A stretch of 64,000 bases of DNA from assembly GCF_005116445.1 (NCBI RefSeq), contig NZ_SWBQ01000004.1, forward strand, positions 480,858-544,857, given 5' to 3'. The notes under the pieces are model-generated. The model worked only from the letters and a program-made list of their open reading frames with translations. It had not been told where the DNA came from and did no database searches. This DNA comes from Pedobacter frigoris. GTDB taxonomy: Bacteria; Bacteroidota; Bacteroidia; Sphingobacteriales; Sphingobacteriaceae. The stretch's first letter is position 1, and every line of letters starts with the position of its first letter. Below, one piece after another: positions 35,083-44,073 of the stretch. Both the position numbers and the translations under genes were made by a program.

Positions 35083-36270
35083 ATGAATATTCTTAACCTA
35101 ATTGGCAGAAATAAAGAATTATTTTTTCAAGACATAAAAAGTCATGAAACAGTATTAAAAGAGATTGTTTCAAATTCGAGTTTTTTAGTAATTGGGGGAG
35201 CGGGCTCAATAGGCCAGGCTGTAACAAAAGAAATATTTAAGAGAAATCCACTTAAACTGCATGTTGTTGATATTAGTGAAAACAATATGGTGGAACTTGT
35301 GCGTGACATAAGGAGTTCATTTGGTTATATTGATGGAGACTTCCAAACATTTGCGTTAGATATCGGATCTGTAGAGTATGATGCTTTTATTGAAAATGAC
35401 GGTTATTATGATTATATTTTGAACCTATCTGCATTAAAACATGTAAGAAGTGAAAAAGATCCTTATACATTAATGAGAATGATTGATGTAAACATTTTTA
35501 ATACTGAAAAGACTATTAATCATGCTATAGCAAAAGGAACTAAAAAGTATTTTTGTGTATCAACAGATAAGGCCGCTAATCCTGTAAACATGATGGGTGC
35601 ATCCAAGCGGATTATGGAAATGTTTTTAATGAGAAAAAGTGAAGAAATTAGCATTTCCACTGCACGGTTTGCAAATGTTGCATTTTCTGATGGATCTTTA
35701 TTACATGGGTTTAACCAAAGAATTCAAAAAAAACAACCCATCGTTGCTCCAAATGATATTAAGAGGTATTTTGTAATACCTAAAGAATCAGGTGAGTTGT
35801 GTTTAATGTCATGTATTTTTGGTGAGAACAGAGATGTCTTCTTTCCGAAATTAAGTGAAGATTTACATCTGATAACTTTTGCAAGTATTGCCGAGAAATA
35901 TCTTGCAGAATTGGAATATGAACCTTTTTTGTGTAAAACCGAAGGTGAAGCCCGGGGATTGATTGAAACACTTCCTCAACAGAAAAAATGGCCATGTCTG
36001 TTTACCACCAGTGATACTACCGGGGAAAAGGATTTTGAGGAGTTTTTTACAGATAATGAAACCCTTGATATGGACCGTTTTGAAAATCTTGGAGTAATTA
36101 AAAATGAATCGGGTTTTGACCAGTATAAGCTTGAATATTTCAGTGATGCTATTACAAAGTTGAAGAGTAATAGATCATGGACAAAAGATGACATTGTAGA
36201 CTTATTTCATAAGATGATTCCTGATTTTGGACATAAAGAAACAGGTAAGTATTTAGACGCCAAGATGTAA
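35083..36270 (+). CDS. legB: Nucleotide-sugar 4,6-dehydratase, LegB type
   Basis: A 395-residue soluble member of the FlaA1/PglF/LegB group of extended SDRs. The Rossmann motif is IGGAGSIGQ (about residues 37-45) and the catalytic stretch is STDKAANPVNMMGASKR, with Met in place of the usual Tyr, as in this group. It lacks the membrane helices of PglF. Being followed by a LegC aminotransferase, NeuB, NeuC, PtmE and NeuA homologues, it is best read as the first enzyme of legionaminic acid synthesis, acting on GDP-GlcNAc. UDP-GlcNAc as substrate is possible. The gap before it is 102 bases. Confidence 0.82.
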   Translation: MNILNLIGRNKELFFQDIKSHETVLKEIVSNSSFLVIGGAGSIGQAVTKEIFKRNPLKLHVVDISENNMVELVRDIRSSFGYIDGDFQTFALDIGSVEYDAFIENDGYYDYILNLSALKHVRSEKDPYTLMRMIDVNIFNTEKTINHAIAKGTKKYFCVSTDKAANPVNMMGASKRIMEMFLMRKSEEISISTARFANVAFSDGSLLHGFNQRIQKKQPIVAPNDIKRYFVIPKESGELCLMSCIFGENRDVFFPKLSEDLHLITFASIAEKYLAELEYEPFLCKTEGEARGLIETLPQQKKWPCLFTTSDTTGEKDFEEFFTDNETLDMDRFENLGVIKNESGFDQYKLEYFSDAITKLKSNRSWTKDDIVDLFHKMIPDFGHKETGKYLDAKM

Positions 36271-36271
36271 C

Positions 36272-37420
36272 ATGATAGAAAAATTTGAGAAAATAGTCAC
36301 TTTTGTTAAAGAGCAGTATCCGGAGAGGGATTTTGTAGGGTTGCATGAACCCGTTTTTATAGGTAATGAACGAGAGTATGTTCTTGATGCTATAGATTCG
36401 ACTTTTGTATCTTCGGTTGGATCCTATGTAAATAAATTTGAAGAAATGATGGCACAGATCACTGGTGCCAAATATGCGGTTGCCATTGTGAATGGCACAA
36501 ATGCATTACATATGGCATTGATCCTGGCGGGTGTAAAATCTGGAGATGAAGTTTTATCTCAATCTTTGACATTTATTGCTACCGCCAATGCGATTAGTTA
36601 TGTAGGGGCTTCACCACTTTTTGTAGATGTAGACAGAGATACTTTAGGAATGTCTTCTAGTGCCTTAAAAAGCTTTCTGGAACAGAATGCCGAAAAGAAA
36701 CCAAATGGTACATATAATAGGTTAACGGGAAAGAAGATTTCCGCTTGTGTACCAATGCATACTTTCGGATTACCTTGCCGAATCGATGAAATTGGAGCAA
36801 TATGTGAAGAATGGGGTATTTGTTTGGTCGAAGACGCAGCTGAATCATTAGGGAGTTATTATAAAGGTAGACATACCGGAGTTTTTGGTAAAATTGGTGT
36901 TTTCAGTTTCAATGGGAATAAAACTGTTACTTGTGGTGGCGGCGGCGCTTTAATAACAGATGATGAAGAGCTAGCAAAGAGAGCTAAGCATTTAACCACT
37001 CAGGCAAAAGTGCCTCACAAATGGGAATTCGTTCACGATGAAATTGGATTCAATTATCGGATGCCAAACTTAAATGCAGCCTTAGCCTGCGCACAATTAG
37101 AACAGCTGGAGAAATTTGTCGAAAATAAGAGGAATTTATCTAGTTCTTACAAAGAATTCTTTGAATCGCAAAATATCGAATTTATAGCCGAAATCTCAGA
37201 GGCTAAAGCTAATTATTGGCTTAATGCTTTATTATTTGATAATCGTGAAGAACGTGACGCATTTTTAACTTATTCTAACTCTAATGGAGTAATGACTAGA
37301 CCAGTTTGGGAGTTGATGAATAGATTGGAAATGTTTAAAAATTGTCAGGCGGATGACTTAAAAAATAGCATTTGGTTGGCAGACAGACTTGTTAATATAC
37401 CAAGTGGTTTCAGGGTTTAA
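36272..37420 (+). CDS. legC: PLP-dependent sugar aminotransferase, LegC type
   Basis: A 382-residue DegT/DnrJ/EryC1 aminotransferase. The cofactor Lys is in FNGNKTVTCGGGG; EDAAESLGS and the GTNALHMAL stretch bind PLP. The N-terminal extension (about 35 residues before FIGNEREYV) is typical of LegC. It should transfer an amino group from glutamate to C4 of the 4-keto sugar nucleotide made by the preceding enzyme. One base separates the genes. A second, similar aminotransferase at 62488 most likely serves bacillosamine instead. Confidence 0.87.
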   Translation: MIEKFEKIVTFVKEQYPERDFVGLHEPVFIGNEREYVLDAIDSTFVSSVGSYVNKFEEMMAQITGAKYAVAIVNGTNALHMALILAGVKSGDEVLSQSLTFIATANAISYVGASPLFVDVDRDTLGMSSSALKSFLEQNAEKKPNGTYNRLTGKKISACVPMHTFGLPCRIDEIGAICEEWGICLVEDAAESLGSYYKGRHTGVFGKIGVFSFNGNKTVTCGGGGALITDDEELAKRAKHLTTQAKVPHKWEFVHDEIGFNYRMPNLNAALACAQLEQLEKFVENKRNLSSSYKEFFESQNIEFIAEISEAKANYWLNALLFDNREERDAFLTYSNSNGVMTRPVWELMNRLEMFKNCQADDLKNSIWLADRLVNIPSGFRV

Positions 37421-37461
37421 AATTGGAGTTTATGTTGGTAATCCTGTAATAAAATAATTTA

Positions 37462-38487
37462 ATGAAACATACAGTTATAATTGCGGAAGCGGGTGTAAAT
37501 CATAACGGAAATTTGGATAATGCTTTCAAGTTAATAGATGTTGCTGTCGCTGCGGGAGTTGACTATGTGAAGTTTCAAACCTTTAAGGCCGATAAACTCG
37601 TCTCCAGCGCAGCAAAGAAGGCCGATTATCAGATAGAAAATACCCAAAATAATGAAGAATCTCAATTAGAGATGCTTAAAAAATTGGAGCTTTCCATAAA
37701 GGACCATGAAAATTTGATTGCTTACTGCAAAAGTAAAAATATTAAATTTTTTTCTACGGCTTTTGATTTAGAGTCTTTAACATATCTTTCAAGTATAGGT
37801 TTGGATATGGTTAAAATTCCATCGGGAGAGATCACTAACCTTCCCTACTTAAGAAGAGCTGCGGAATTATTTTCAAAAGTAATCTTATCTACAGGTATGG
37901 CTACGATGGAAGATATTCATTTAGCGATAAATGTATTCTTGAAAAATGGAATTGGAAAAGATGATATTTCAATACTTCATTGCAATACTGAATATCCAAC
38001 ACCGATGCATGATGTCAACCTAAAGGCAATGCTTCATATAGGGGAAGTTTTTGGGACAGAAGTCGGGTACTCAGATCATACCCTTGGTATTGAAGTCCCA
38101 ATCGCAGCTGTGGCGCTGGGAGCTAGGATAATAGAGAAACATTATACACTTGACCGCAATTTGCCAGGGCCTGATCATGCTGCATCTTTGGAGCCTTTGG
38201 AGTTAAAAGCAATGGTTAGTGCGATTAGAAATATAGATGCAGCCATATCCGGATCAGGCCTAAAGGAGCCGTCTATTTCTGAAATGAAAAATTCGAGCAT
38301 AGCAAGAAAGAGTATTCATTTAAACAGAGATAAAAAGGCCGGGGAGTTTTTATCTGCAGAAGATTTTGAAATGCTAAGGCCGGGTGACGGTATTTCACCA
38401 ATGATTATGGATGATCTTATTGGAAAAGAGTTAAATAAAGATTTAGAGGCCGGTCATAAACTATCTTTTACTGACTTTGTATTATGA
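37462..38487 (+). CDS. legI: NeuB-type nonulosonic acid synthase, probable LegI
   Basis: A 341-residue sialic-acid synthase family protein: TIM barrel beginning AEAGVNHNGNLDNAF, with KFQTFKAD, IPSGEITNLP, LHCNTEYPTP, DHTLG and EKHYTLDRNLPGPDH, and a C-terminal SAF/antifreeze-like domain (about residues 280-341). It joins phosphoenolpyruvate to a 6-deoxy-mannose-type sugar. The preceding LegB/LegC genes and the PtmE gene indicate N,N-diacetyl-legionaminic acid rather than sialic acid. Its stop overlaps the next start. Confidence 0.9.
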   Translation: MKHTVIIAEAGVNHNGNLDNAFKLIDVAVAAGVDYVKFQTFKADKLVSSAAKKADYQIENTQNNEESQLEMLKKLELSIKDHENLIAYCKSKNIKFFSTAFDLESLTYLSSIGLDMVKIPSGEITNLPYLRRAAELFSKVILSTGMATMEDIHLAINVFLKNGIGKDDISILHCNTEYPTPMHDVNLKAMLHIGEVFGTEVGYSDHTLGIEVPIAAVALGARIIEKHYTLDRNLPGPDHAASLEPLELKAMVSAIRNIDAAISGSGLKEPSISEMKNSSIARKSIHLNRDKKAGEFLSAEDFEMLRPGDGISPMIMDDLIGKELNKDLEAGHKLSFTDFVL

Positions 38488-39590
38488 GGATAGGAGTTTT
38501 AACGAGTTCAAGAGCAGATTTTGGAATTTACCTTCCTTTATTAAAAAGATTAAGCGAAGACAAATATTTTGAATTAAGCATTATTGCATTTGGAACCCAC
38601 TTGTCCACTTTTCATGGTGAGACGATCCAACAAATAATCAAAGAAGGATTTGAAGTAAAATATGCGATTGAGTCTATGCTCATGACCGATAGTCGGGAAT
38701 CAATTTCTACCGCAATTGGGTTAACTACTATTAAATTTGCTGGTTTTTGGGCTCAACATGCTGCCAATTTTGACTTGATATTTTGCCTTGGAGATAGATA
38801 TGAAATGTTTGCAGCAGTAACAGCGGGTATTGCATTTAACATTCCTTTTGCACACTTACATGGTGGTGAAACTACACTGGGGGCTATTGATAATGTATTT
38901 AGACACGCAATTACTTTAGCATCTAAATTTCATTTTGTTTCCACTGCATTGTATGGTAAGAAAGTTAGTGAAATCATAGGCTCAGATAATAATATATATT
39001 ATATTGGGGCGCTAGGTCTTGAAAATATTTCAACCATTCCATTGTTGACAATACCTGAATTTAAAGAAAAATGGCATATTGACTTGTCTAAGGATACAAT
39101 TCTTACCACATTTCATCCTGAAACAGTTTCTCCCTCAGATAATGAAAAATATGCTTATGAATTGGTCAATGTTATTAAAGATAATCCTTCTTTTCAGTTT
39201 TTAATAACAATGCCTAATGCTGATACTAAAGGCAATATTGTAAGAAAAATATTGGTTGACGAATTGAGAAATAACAACAACGTTTATTTAGTTGAAAACT
39301 TGGGCTCTCAAAGCTATTTTACTGCTATGAAGTATTGTTCATTCTTATTGGGAAATACTTCGAGTGGGATAATAGAAGCTGCGAGTTTTGGAAAGTATGT
39401 GATAAACATTGGAAATAGGCAAGAAGGACGAGCAACTAGTAAAAATATTTTGCAGGTTCCAATAATCCAGGCTTCTATTCAAGAAGCCATAAATACAATA
39501 AATGATAAAAGACATTTTTCTGAAGAGAATATATACTTTAAAAAGAATTCATCGAGCAATCTCATTAATATTTTAAAGCAATTAAAATGA
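38484..39590 (+). CDS. legG: Hydrolysing sugar-nucleotide 2-epimerase, NeuC/LegG type
   Basis: A 368-residue member of the GT-B-like hydrolysing 2-epimerases. Visible: TSSRADFGIYLPLL at the start, FCLGDRYEM, HLHGGETTLGAIDN, FHPET and GNTSSGIIEA. NeuC-type enzymes invert C2 and release the nucleotide, giving free 2,4-diacetamido-2,4,6-trideoxymannose for LegI. ATGA overlap with both neighbours shows translational coupling through this part of the operon. Confidence 0.9.
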   Translation: MRIGVLTSSRADFGIYLPLLKRLSEDKYFELSIIAFGTHLSTFHGETIQQIIKEGFEVKYAIESMLMTDSRESISTAIGLTTIKFAGFWAQHAANFDLIFCLGDRYEMFAAVTAGIAFNIPFAHLHGGETTLGAIDNVFRHAITLASKFHFVSTALYGKKVSEIIGSDNNIYYIGALGLENISTIPLLTIPEFKEKWHIDLSKDTILTTFHPETVSPSDNEKYAYELVNVIKDNPSFQFLITMPNADTKGNIVRKILVDELRNNNNVYLVENLGSQSYFTAMKYCSFLLGNTSSGIIEAASFGKYVINIGNRQEGRATSKNILQVPIIQASIQEAINTINDKRHFSEENIYFKKNSSSNLINILKQLK

Positions 39591-40645
39591 ATAACATGGA
39601 ACAACATATTGTTAATTTGAATGCAGAAGCTAGGGTTGCTTTGAGGGCGCTTGATTTATTGAGAGATTTTGTGAGCAGAACATTGTTTGTTGTGGATAAT
39701 GATCATAAGCTGGTCGGTTCTCTAACTGATGGTGATATTAGAAGGGGATTGCTTAACGGGCTGGAAATTTCACAGCCAATTTTTTCCTTCATGAATAGCA
39801 ATTTTAAATTTTTAAAGAATAGTCAAGAGAATATTTTACTTATCAAAGAGTATAAGAAAAATGGCATTCAATTAATTCCTTTAATCGATGATAATTATCA
39901 ACTTTTAGATGTAATTGACCTAACCAAAACGAAGACGATTCTTCCGGTTACAGCATTGATCATGGCTGGAGGTAGAGGAGAAAGATTAAGCCCGTTTACA
40001 GATACATGCCCTAAGCCCATGCTCAAAATAGGAAATAAGCCAATCATTGAGCATAATATTGATCGTTTGATCGCTTATGGTATTTCGGATATTTATATCA
40101 GTGTTAAATATTTGAAAGAACAGATCATGAATTATTTTGGAGATGGTACTGCAAAAGGGGTCAAAATCACATATTTAGAAGAAAAAGATCCTCTGGGAAC
40201 ATTAGGGGCATTGTCATTAATAGAAAATTTTTCTTATGATGATTGCTTGGTTATGAATTCGGATTTATTGACAAATATAGATTTTGAAGATTTCTATAAT
40301 TTTTATACTGAGAATAAGGCTTGTATGTCCGTAGCCAGTATCCCTTATAATGTAAATATTCCATATGCTGTTTTAGAGACCGAAGGAAACCAAGTAAGTG
40401 CTTTTTCTGAAAAACCAACTTATACTTATTATTCAAATGGTGGAATTTATTTAATTAAATCACATTTAAAAAAATATGTAAATAAAGATACTTTTTTTAA
40501 CGCTACTGATTTGATGGATATACTCATTGAGGACGACCAACATCAGCTTGTTCATTACCCTTTACTAGGATATTGGCTAGATATAGGTAAACATCAGGAT
40601 TTTATTAAGGCGCAAGAAGATATAAAACATATTAATTTAACATGA
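39587..40645 (+). CDS. ptmE: CBS-nucleotidyltransferase, PtmE type
   Basis: A 352-residue protein with an N-terminal CBS-domain pair (about residues 1-115, including LVGSLTDGDIRRGLLNG) and a C-terminal sugar-phosphate nucleotidyltransferase domain starting ALIMAGGRGERLSPFTD, with PKPMLKIG and YWLDIG. In Campylobacter the PtmE protein makes GDP-GlcNAc, the special substrate of the legionaminic route. Its presence here is the main reason to read the pathway as GDP-based. The CBS pair may sense nucleotides. A start at 39596 is also possible. Confidence 0.85.
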   Translation: MNNMEQHIVNLNAEARVALRALDLLRDFVSRTLFVVDNDHKLVGSLTDGDIRRGLLNGLEISQPIFSFMNSNFKFLKNSQENILLIKEYKKNGIQLIPLIDDNYQLLDVIDLTKTKTILPVTALIMAGGRGERLSPFTDTCPKPMLKIGNKPIIEHNIDRLIAYGISDIYISVKYLKEQIMNYFGDGTAKGVKITYLEEKDPLGTLGALSLIENFSYDDCLVMNSDLLTNIDFEDFYNFYTENKACMSVASIPYNVNIPYAVLETEGNQVSAFSEKPTYTYYSNGGIYLIKSHLKKYVNKDTFFNATDLMDILIEDDQHQLVHYPLLGYWLDIGKHQDFIKAQEDIKHINLT

Positions 40646-41340
40646 AAACTTTAATTTTAATTCCCGCTAGAGCGGGCTCAAAAGGTTTGAAAGGTAAGAA
40701 TGTTAAGAATTTGGGTGAACTTCCGTTGATTGCTTATTCAATATTATTTGCAAAAGAGGTAGCTACTCATAATGATATCGTTTGTATTAGTACGAATGAT
40801 CCTGAGGTGATTGATATCGCTGAAAAATATAATTTACCCGTTCCGTTTGTAAGGCCGGATGCATTGGCGTCAGATTTTGCGGGATCCTATGAAGTGATTA
40901 TGCATGCCTTAAATCATTACGATGCCTTAGATATTAATTTTGATAGTGTACTTTTGTTGCAACCAACTTCACCGTTTAGATTAGTTGAAGATTTTAACAA
41001 AATGAATGCTTTGTATACTGCAGATTGTGATATGGTTGTTTCAGTCTGTGTGTCAAAAAATAGCCCTTATTTTAATTTATTTGAACAAGATCAATATGGC
41101 TATTTAAAAAAGTCAAAAGAATCGGATGGCATACGACGACAGGATTGTCCAGAGGTTTATGCTTTCAATGGTTCAATGTATTTAATAAGTGTAGCAGCGT
41201 TAAAGAGAACTAATTTTCAGGGGTTTACAAAAATTATTAAAAGCGTGATGCCAGAGGAACGAAGTATTGATATCGATAACATGAGAGATTGGAAAATAGC
41301 AGAATATTTCTTAATAGAAGCGAAGAATGAAAACAGTTAG
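40642..41340 (+). CDS. legF: CMP-nonulosonic acid cytidylyltransferase, NeuA/LegF type
   Basis: A 232-residue CMP-sialic-acid-synthetase-like protein with the N-terminal signature LIPARAGSKGLKGKN, then ISTNDPE, LLQPTSPFR and the acidic end DIDNMRDW. It activates the finished nonulosonic acid with CTP, making CMP-legionaminic acid for transfer. ATGA overlap with ptmE. The gene completes the core pathway; only an N-acetyltransferase (LegH) is not obvious next to it. Confidence 0.9.
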   Translation: MKTLILIPARAGSKGLKGKNVKNLGELPLIAYSILFAKEVATHNDIVCISTNDPEVIDIAEKYNLPVPFVRPDALASDFAGSYEVIMHALNHYDALDINFDSVLLLQPTSPFRLVEDFNKMNALYTADCDMVVSVCVSKNSPYFNLFEQDQYGYLKKSKESDGIRRQDCPEVYAFNGSMYLISVAALKRTNFQGFTKIIKSVMPEERSIDIDNMRDWKIAEYFLIEAKNENS

Positions 41341-42172
41341 AATTATCCCTAGATTAGATATTAAGGGGCCAAATTTAGTAAAGGGAATACATTTAGAGGG
41401 ATTGCGGGTTCTGGGCAAACCATCAGATTTTGCGAAGTTTTATTATGAACAAGGAGCTGATGAGCTTATGTTTATGGACGTTGTGGCCTCTCTGTATGAG
41501 AGAAACAGTTTGCATGATATTATTTCTGAAACTGCAAAGAGTATTTTTATCCCTATTACCGTTGGTGGTGGTTTAAGAAGTATTTCTGACATTAAAGAGG
41601 TATTAAGAGCGGGTGCAGATAAAGTTTGTTTAAATACAGCTGCCATAAATAATCCACAATTGATAAAGGATGCAACGAGAATGTTTGGATCATCAACTAT
41701 TGTTGTCGCTATTGAAGCAATTAAAGAACAAAATGGACAATATCTTGCATACACTGACAACGGGCGGGAACATACTGGCTTAGATGTATTTGAATGGGCG
41801 CAGAGGTTAGATGATATGCGTGTCGGAGAGATAGTAATTACGTCGGTAGATAAAGAAGGAACTGGAGAAGGATTCGATTTAGAATTGATTTCGAAAGTAA
41901 GCTCATTAATTTCAGTTCCCCTTATCGCACACGGTGGAGCAGGAAAGAAAGAACACATTCCCGTTGTAATTAAAGAAGGAAAAGCAGATGCGGTTGCATT
42001 GGGATCTTTACTTCACTATCAATTTATTAAAGAGAATGAATCTCAAAAATCTGATAAAGAAGGAAATACAGAATTCCTCCAGCAGAAGAGAAATTTTCAT
42101 ATTTTTGAACCGTGCAGCCTCAATGATATAAAATCATACTTAGTTGACAACAAAATTGAATGCAGAATATAA
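41327..42172 (+). CDS. HisF-like subunit of amidination module 1
   Basis: A 281-residue TIM barrel like the imidazole-glycerol-phosphate synthase subunit HisF. The two catalytic acids of HisF are Asp11 and Asp130; here residue 11 is Asp (PRLDIKG) but residue 130 is Glu (VVAIEA). No histidine gene is nearby. HisF/HisH/WbpG-type sets supply ammonia and make acetamidino groups from N-acetyl groups of sugars. Following the CMP-legionaminic genes with a 14-base overlap, it most likely takes part in turning the 5-acetamido group into acetamidino. A C-terminal extension of about 30 residues is present. Confidence 0.85.
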   Translation: MKTVRIIPRLDIKGPNLVKGIHLEGLRVLGKPSDFAKFYYEQGADELMFMDVVASLYERNSLHDIISETAKSIFIPITVGGGLRSISDIKEVLRAGADKVCLNTAAINNPQLIKDATRMFGSSTIVVAIEAIKEQNGQYLAYTDNGREHTGLDVFEWAQRLDDMRVGEIVITSVDKEGTGEGFDLELISKVSSLISVPLIAHGGAGKKEHIPVVIKEGKADAVALGSLLHYQFIKENESQKSDKEGNTEFLQQKRNFHIFEPCSLNDIKSYLVDNKIECRI

Positions 42173-42828
42173 TGGGTGACTTTAAGAAAAAGGTAGTCAT
42201 AATTGACTATAATCTTGGGAATTTATTTAGTGTAAAACAGGCATGTGATACAGTAGGGATGAATGCTATAATAAGTTCTGATAAGAAAGAGATTGAAGAA
42301 GCTGATGCGCTAATTTTGCCTGGAGTCGGGGCTTTTATTGAGGCGATGACAAATCTAGAAAATTTGAAGCTAGTAGAACCGATAAAAAATGCTGTGGGAA
42401 ATGGCAAACCGCTGTTTGGAATTTGCTTAGGATTGCAACTGCTTTTTACTAAAAGTGAGGAATTTGGATCAGGAGAAGGATTAAATTTAATAGACGGTGT
42501 TATTAGAAAATTTCCAGCTATTTATAACGAAAGAAAAATAAAGGTTCCTCAAATTGCATGGAATAAGATTTATTCCTCAAAACAACATTGGGGAAATAGT
42601 CCATTATCTGAGATTGAAGAAAATGAATTTATGTATTTTGTTCACTCTTATTATGTCGATCCGACAGAAGAATCTTGTGTAATGACTTTAAGCAATTACG
42701 AAGGTTTAGAATATTGCTCAGGGATATCAAAAAACAATATATTTGCCACTCAATTTCATCCTGAAAAAAGTGCTGAAAAAGGAATTTCAATTTATAGAAA
42801 TTGGGCTATAATTAATAATTTATTATAA
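42172..42828 (+). CDS. HisH-like glutaminase of amidination module 1
   Basis: A 218-residue class-I glutamine amidotransferase. The catalytic triad is visible: Cys in FGICLGLQLL, and His and Glu in TQFHPEKS near the C-terminus. It releases ammonia from glutamine, to be passed through the HisF-like barrel to the WbpG-like ligase. I prefer ATG 42172, which overlaps the HisF-like stop (TAATG), over ATG 42160, which would only add four residues. The next start again overlaps the stop. Confidence 0.88.
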   Translation: MGDFKKKVVIIDYNLGNLFSVKQACDTVGMNAIISSDKKEIEEADALILPGVGAFIEAMTNLENLKLVEPIKNAVGNGKPLFGICLGLQLLFTKSEEFGSGEGLNLIDGVIRKFPAIYNERKIKVPQIAWNKIYSSKQHWGNSPLSEIEENEFMYFVHSYYVDPTEESCVMTLSNYEGLEYCSGISKNNIFATQFHPEKSAEKGISIYRNWAIINNLL

Positions 42829-44063
42829 TGTCAGAAAAAAAATTAGAAGCTTATTATGGGCTGCCTCACGAGGTGAAATTTTGTGCTAAATGTGTAATGT
42901 CTAATCAAAGGCCTGCATCGGCAGTTGAGTTTAAACATACCATTGATAGTAAAAAGGTGACTATGCAGTTCGATGAAAATGGTATTTGTGATGCATGCAG
43001 AACAGCAGAAATTAAAGATAATATTAATTGGGGGATGAGAGAGGAGGAACTGATTAAGTTATTGGATAAACATAGGAAAAATGACGGATCTTATGATTGT
43101 CTTGTACCTGGCAGCGGAGGGAAAGATAGTGCTTATCAGGCACATATTTTGAAATATAAATATGGAATGAATCCTCTTACTTGTACTTGGCCCCCGATAT
43201 TGTATACAGATTATGGGTTGAAAAATTGGAGAAATTGGTTAGATAGTGGATTCGATAACCTTTCTTTTTACAGAAATGGAAAGGTAATGAAACTTTTGAC
43301 TAAATTATCTATAGAAAATCTATTACATCCGTTTCAAACATTTATTCTCGGACAAAAAAATTTAGCTCCAAAAATTGCTGCTGCGCAAGGTATCAATTTG
43401 ATTTTCTATGGTGAAAATGAGGCTGAATATGGTAATCCTATTGCTGACAATATGACTTCATTGAGAGATAAGTCTTACTACAGTTTCGAGCATTTGGATG
43501 AGATTTTCCTGGGTGGAGTTTCAGTTCCCGAACTGATTGATAAATATGATGTCAGACTTTCTGATATCATGGCTTTCCTACCTCCAAAAGCAGAGGAGTT
43601 GGAAAGAGCTAACATTGAAGTTCATTATTTAGGTTATTATCTAAAATGGACTCCACAGGAAGTTTATTATTACGCTGTGGAAAATACCGGCTTTAAAGCG
43701 AGACCCTTTAGAACTCAAGGTACTTATAGTAAATATAGCGGGATAGATGATAAGATAGATGATCTACACTTCTACACTACATTTATAAAATTTGGTATAG
43801 GAAGAACTACTTATGATGCTTCTCAGGAAATACGCAATAGACATTTAACAAGGGAAGAAGGAATTGCCTTAGTTAATCGTTTTGACGGAGAATTCCCTGA
43901 TCGTTATTTTGACGAAGTGATGCAATATATCGGAATGAAGCCAGAAGACTTTCATGCTCTATGTGATAAATTTAGATCGCCACACCTATGGGGTAAAGAT
44001 GAAGATGGTAAGTGGAAGCTACGACATAATGTGGCAGGAAAAGGTTTAGATGATATCAAATAA
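42828..44063 (+). CDS. N-acetyl sugar amidotransferase, WbpG/PseA/PtmG-like, module 1
   Basis: A 411-residue PP-loop ATP pyrophosphatase-type ligase. Visible: a zinc-site-like set of Cys (CAKC near residue 18 and CDAC near residue 54), and the PP-loop SGGKDSAY at about residue 96. The family (TIGR03573-type) converts an N-acetyl group into an acetamidino group with ammonia. Immediately after legionaminic genes it probably makes a 5-acetamidino derivative, as PtmG does in Campylobacter. A second, more divergent copy is at 50111. Confidence 0.88.
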   Translation: MSEKKLEAYYGLPHEVKFCAKCVMSNQRPASAVEFKHTIDSKKVTMQFDENGICDACRTAEIKDNINWGMREEELIKLLDKHRKNDGSYDCLVPGSGGKDSAYQAHILKYKYGMNPLTCTWPPILYTDYGLKNWRNWLDSGFDNLSFYRNGKVMKLLTKLSIENLLHPFQTFILGQKNLAPKIAAAQGINLIFYGENEAEYGNPIADNMTSLRDKSYYSFEHLDEIFLGGVSVPELIDKYDVRLSDIMAFLPPKAEELERANIEVHYLGYYLKWTPQEVYYYAVENTGFKARPFRTQGTYSKYSGIDDKIDDLHFYTTFIKFGIGRTTYDASQEIRNRHLTREEGIALVNRFDGEFPDRYFDEVMQYIGMKPEDFHALCDKFRSPHLWGKDEDGKWKLRHNVAGKGLDDIK

Positions 44064-44073
44064 ATTATATAAT

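Noticed and set aside
41443..41958. 171-residue antisense reading
   Set aside because: It lies fully inside the HisF-like gene on the other strand and has no recognisable features.
41327..42828. HisF/HisH homologues as histidine biosynthesis genes
   Set aside because: No other his genes are near, catalytic residues are changed, and WbpG-like ligases accompany both sets.
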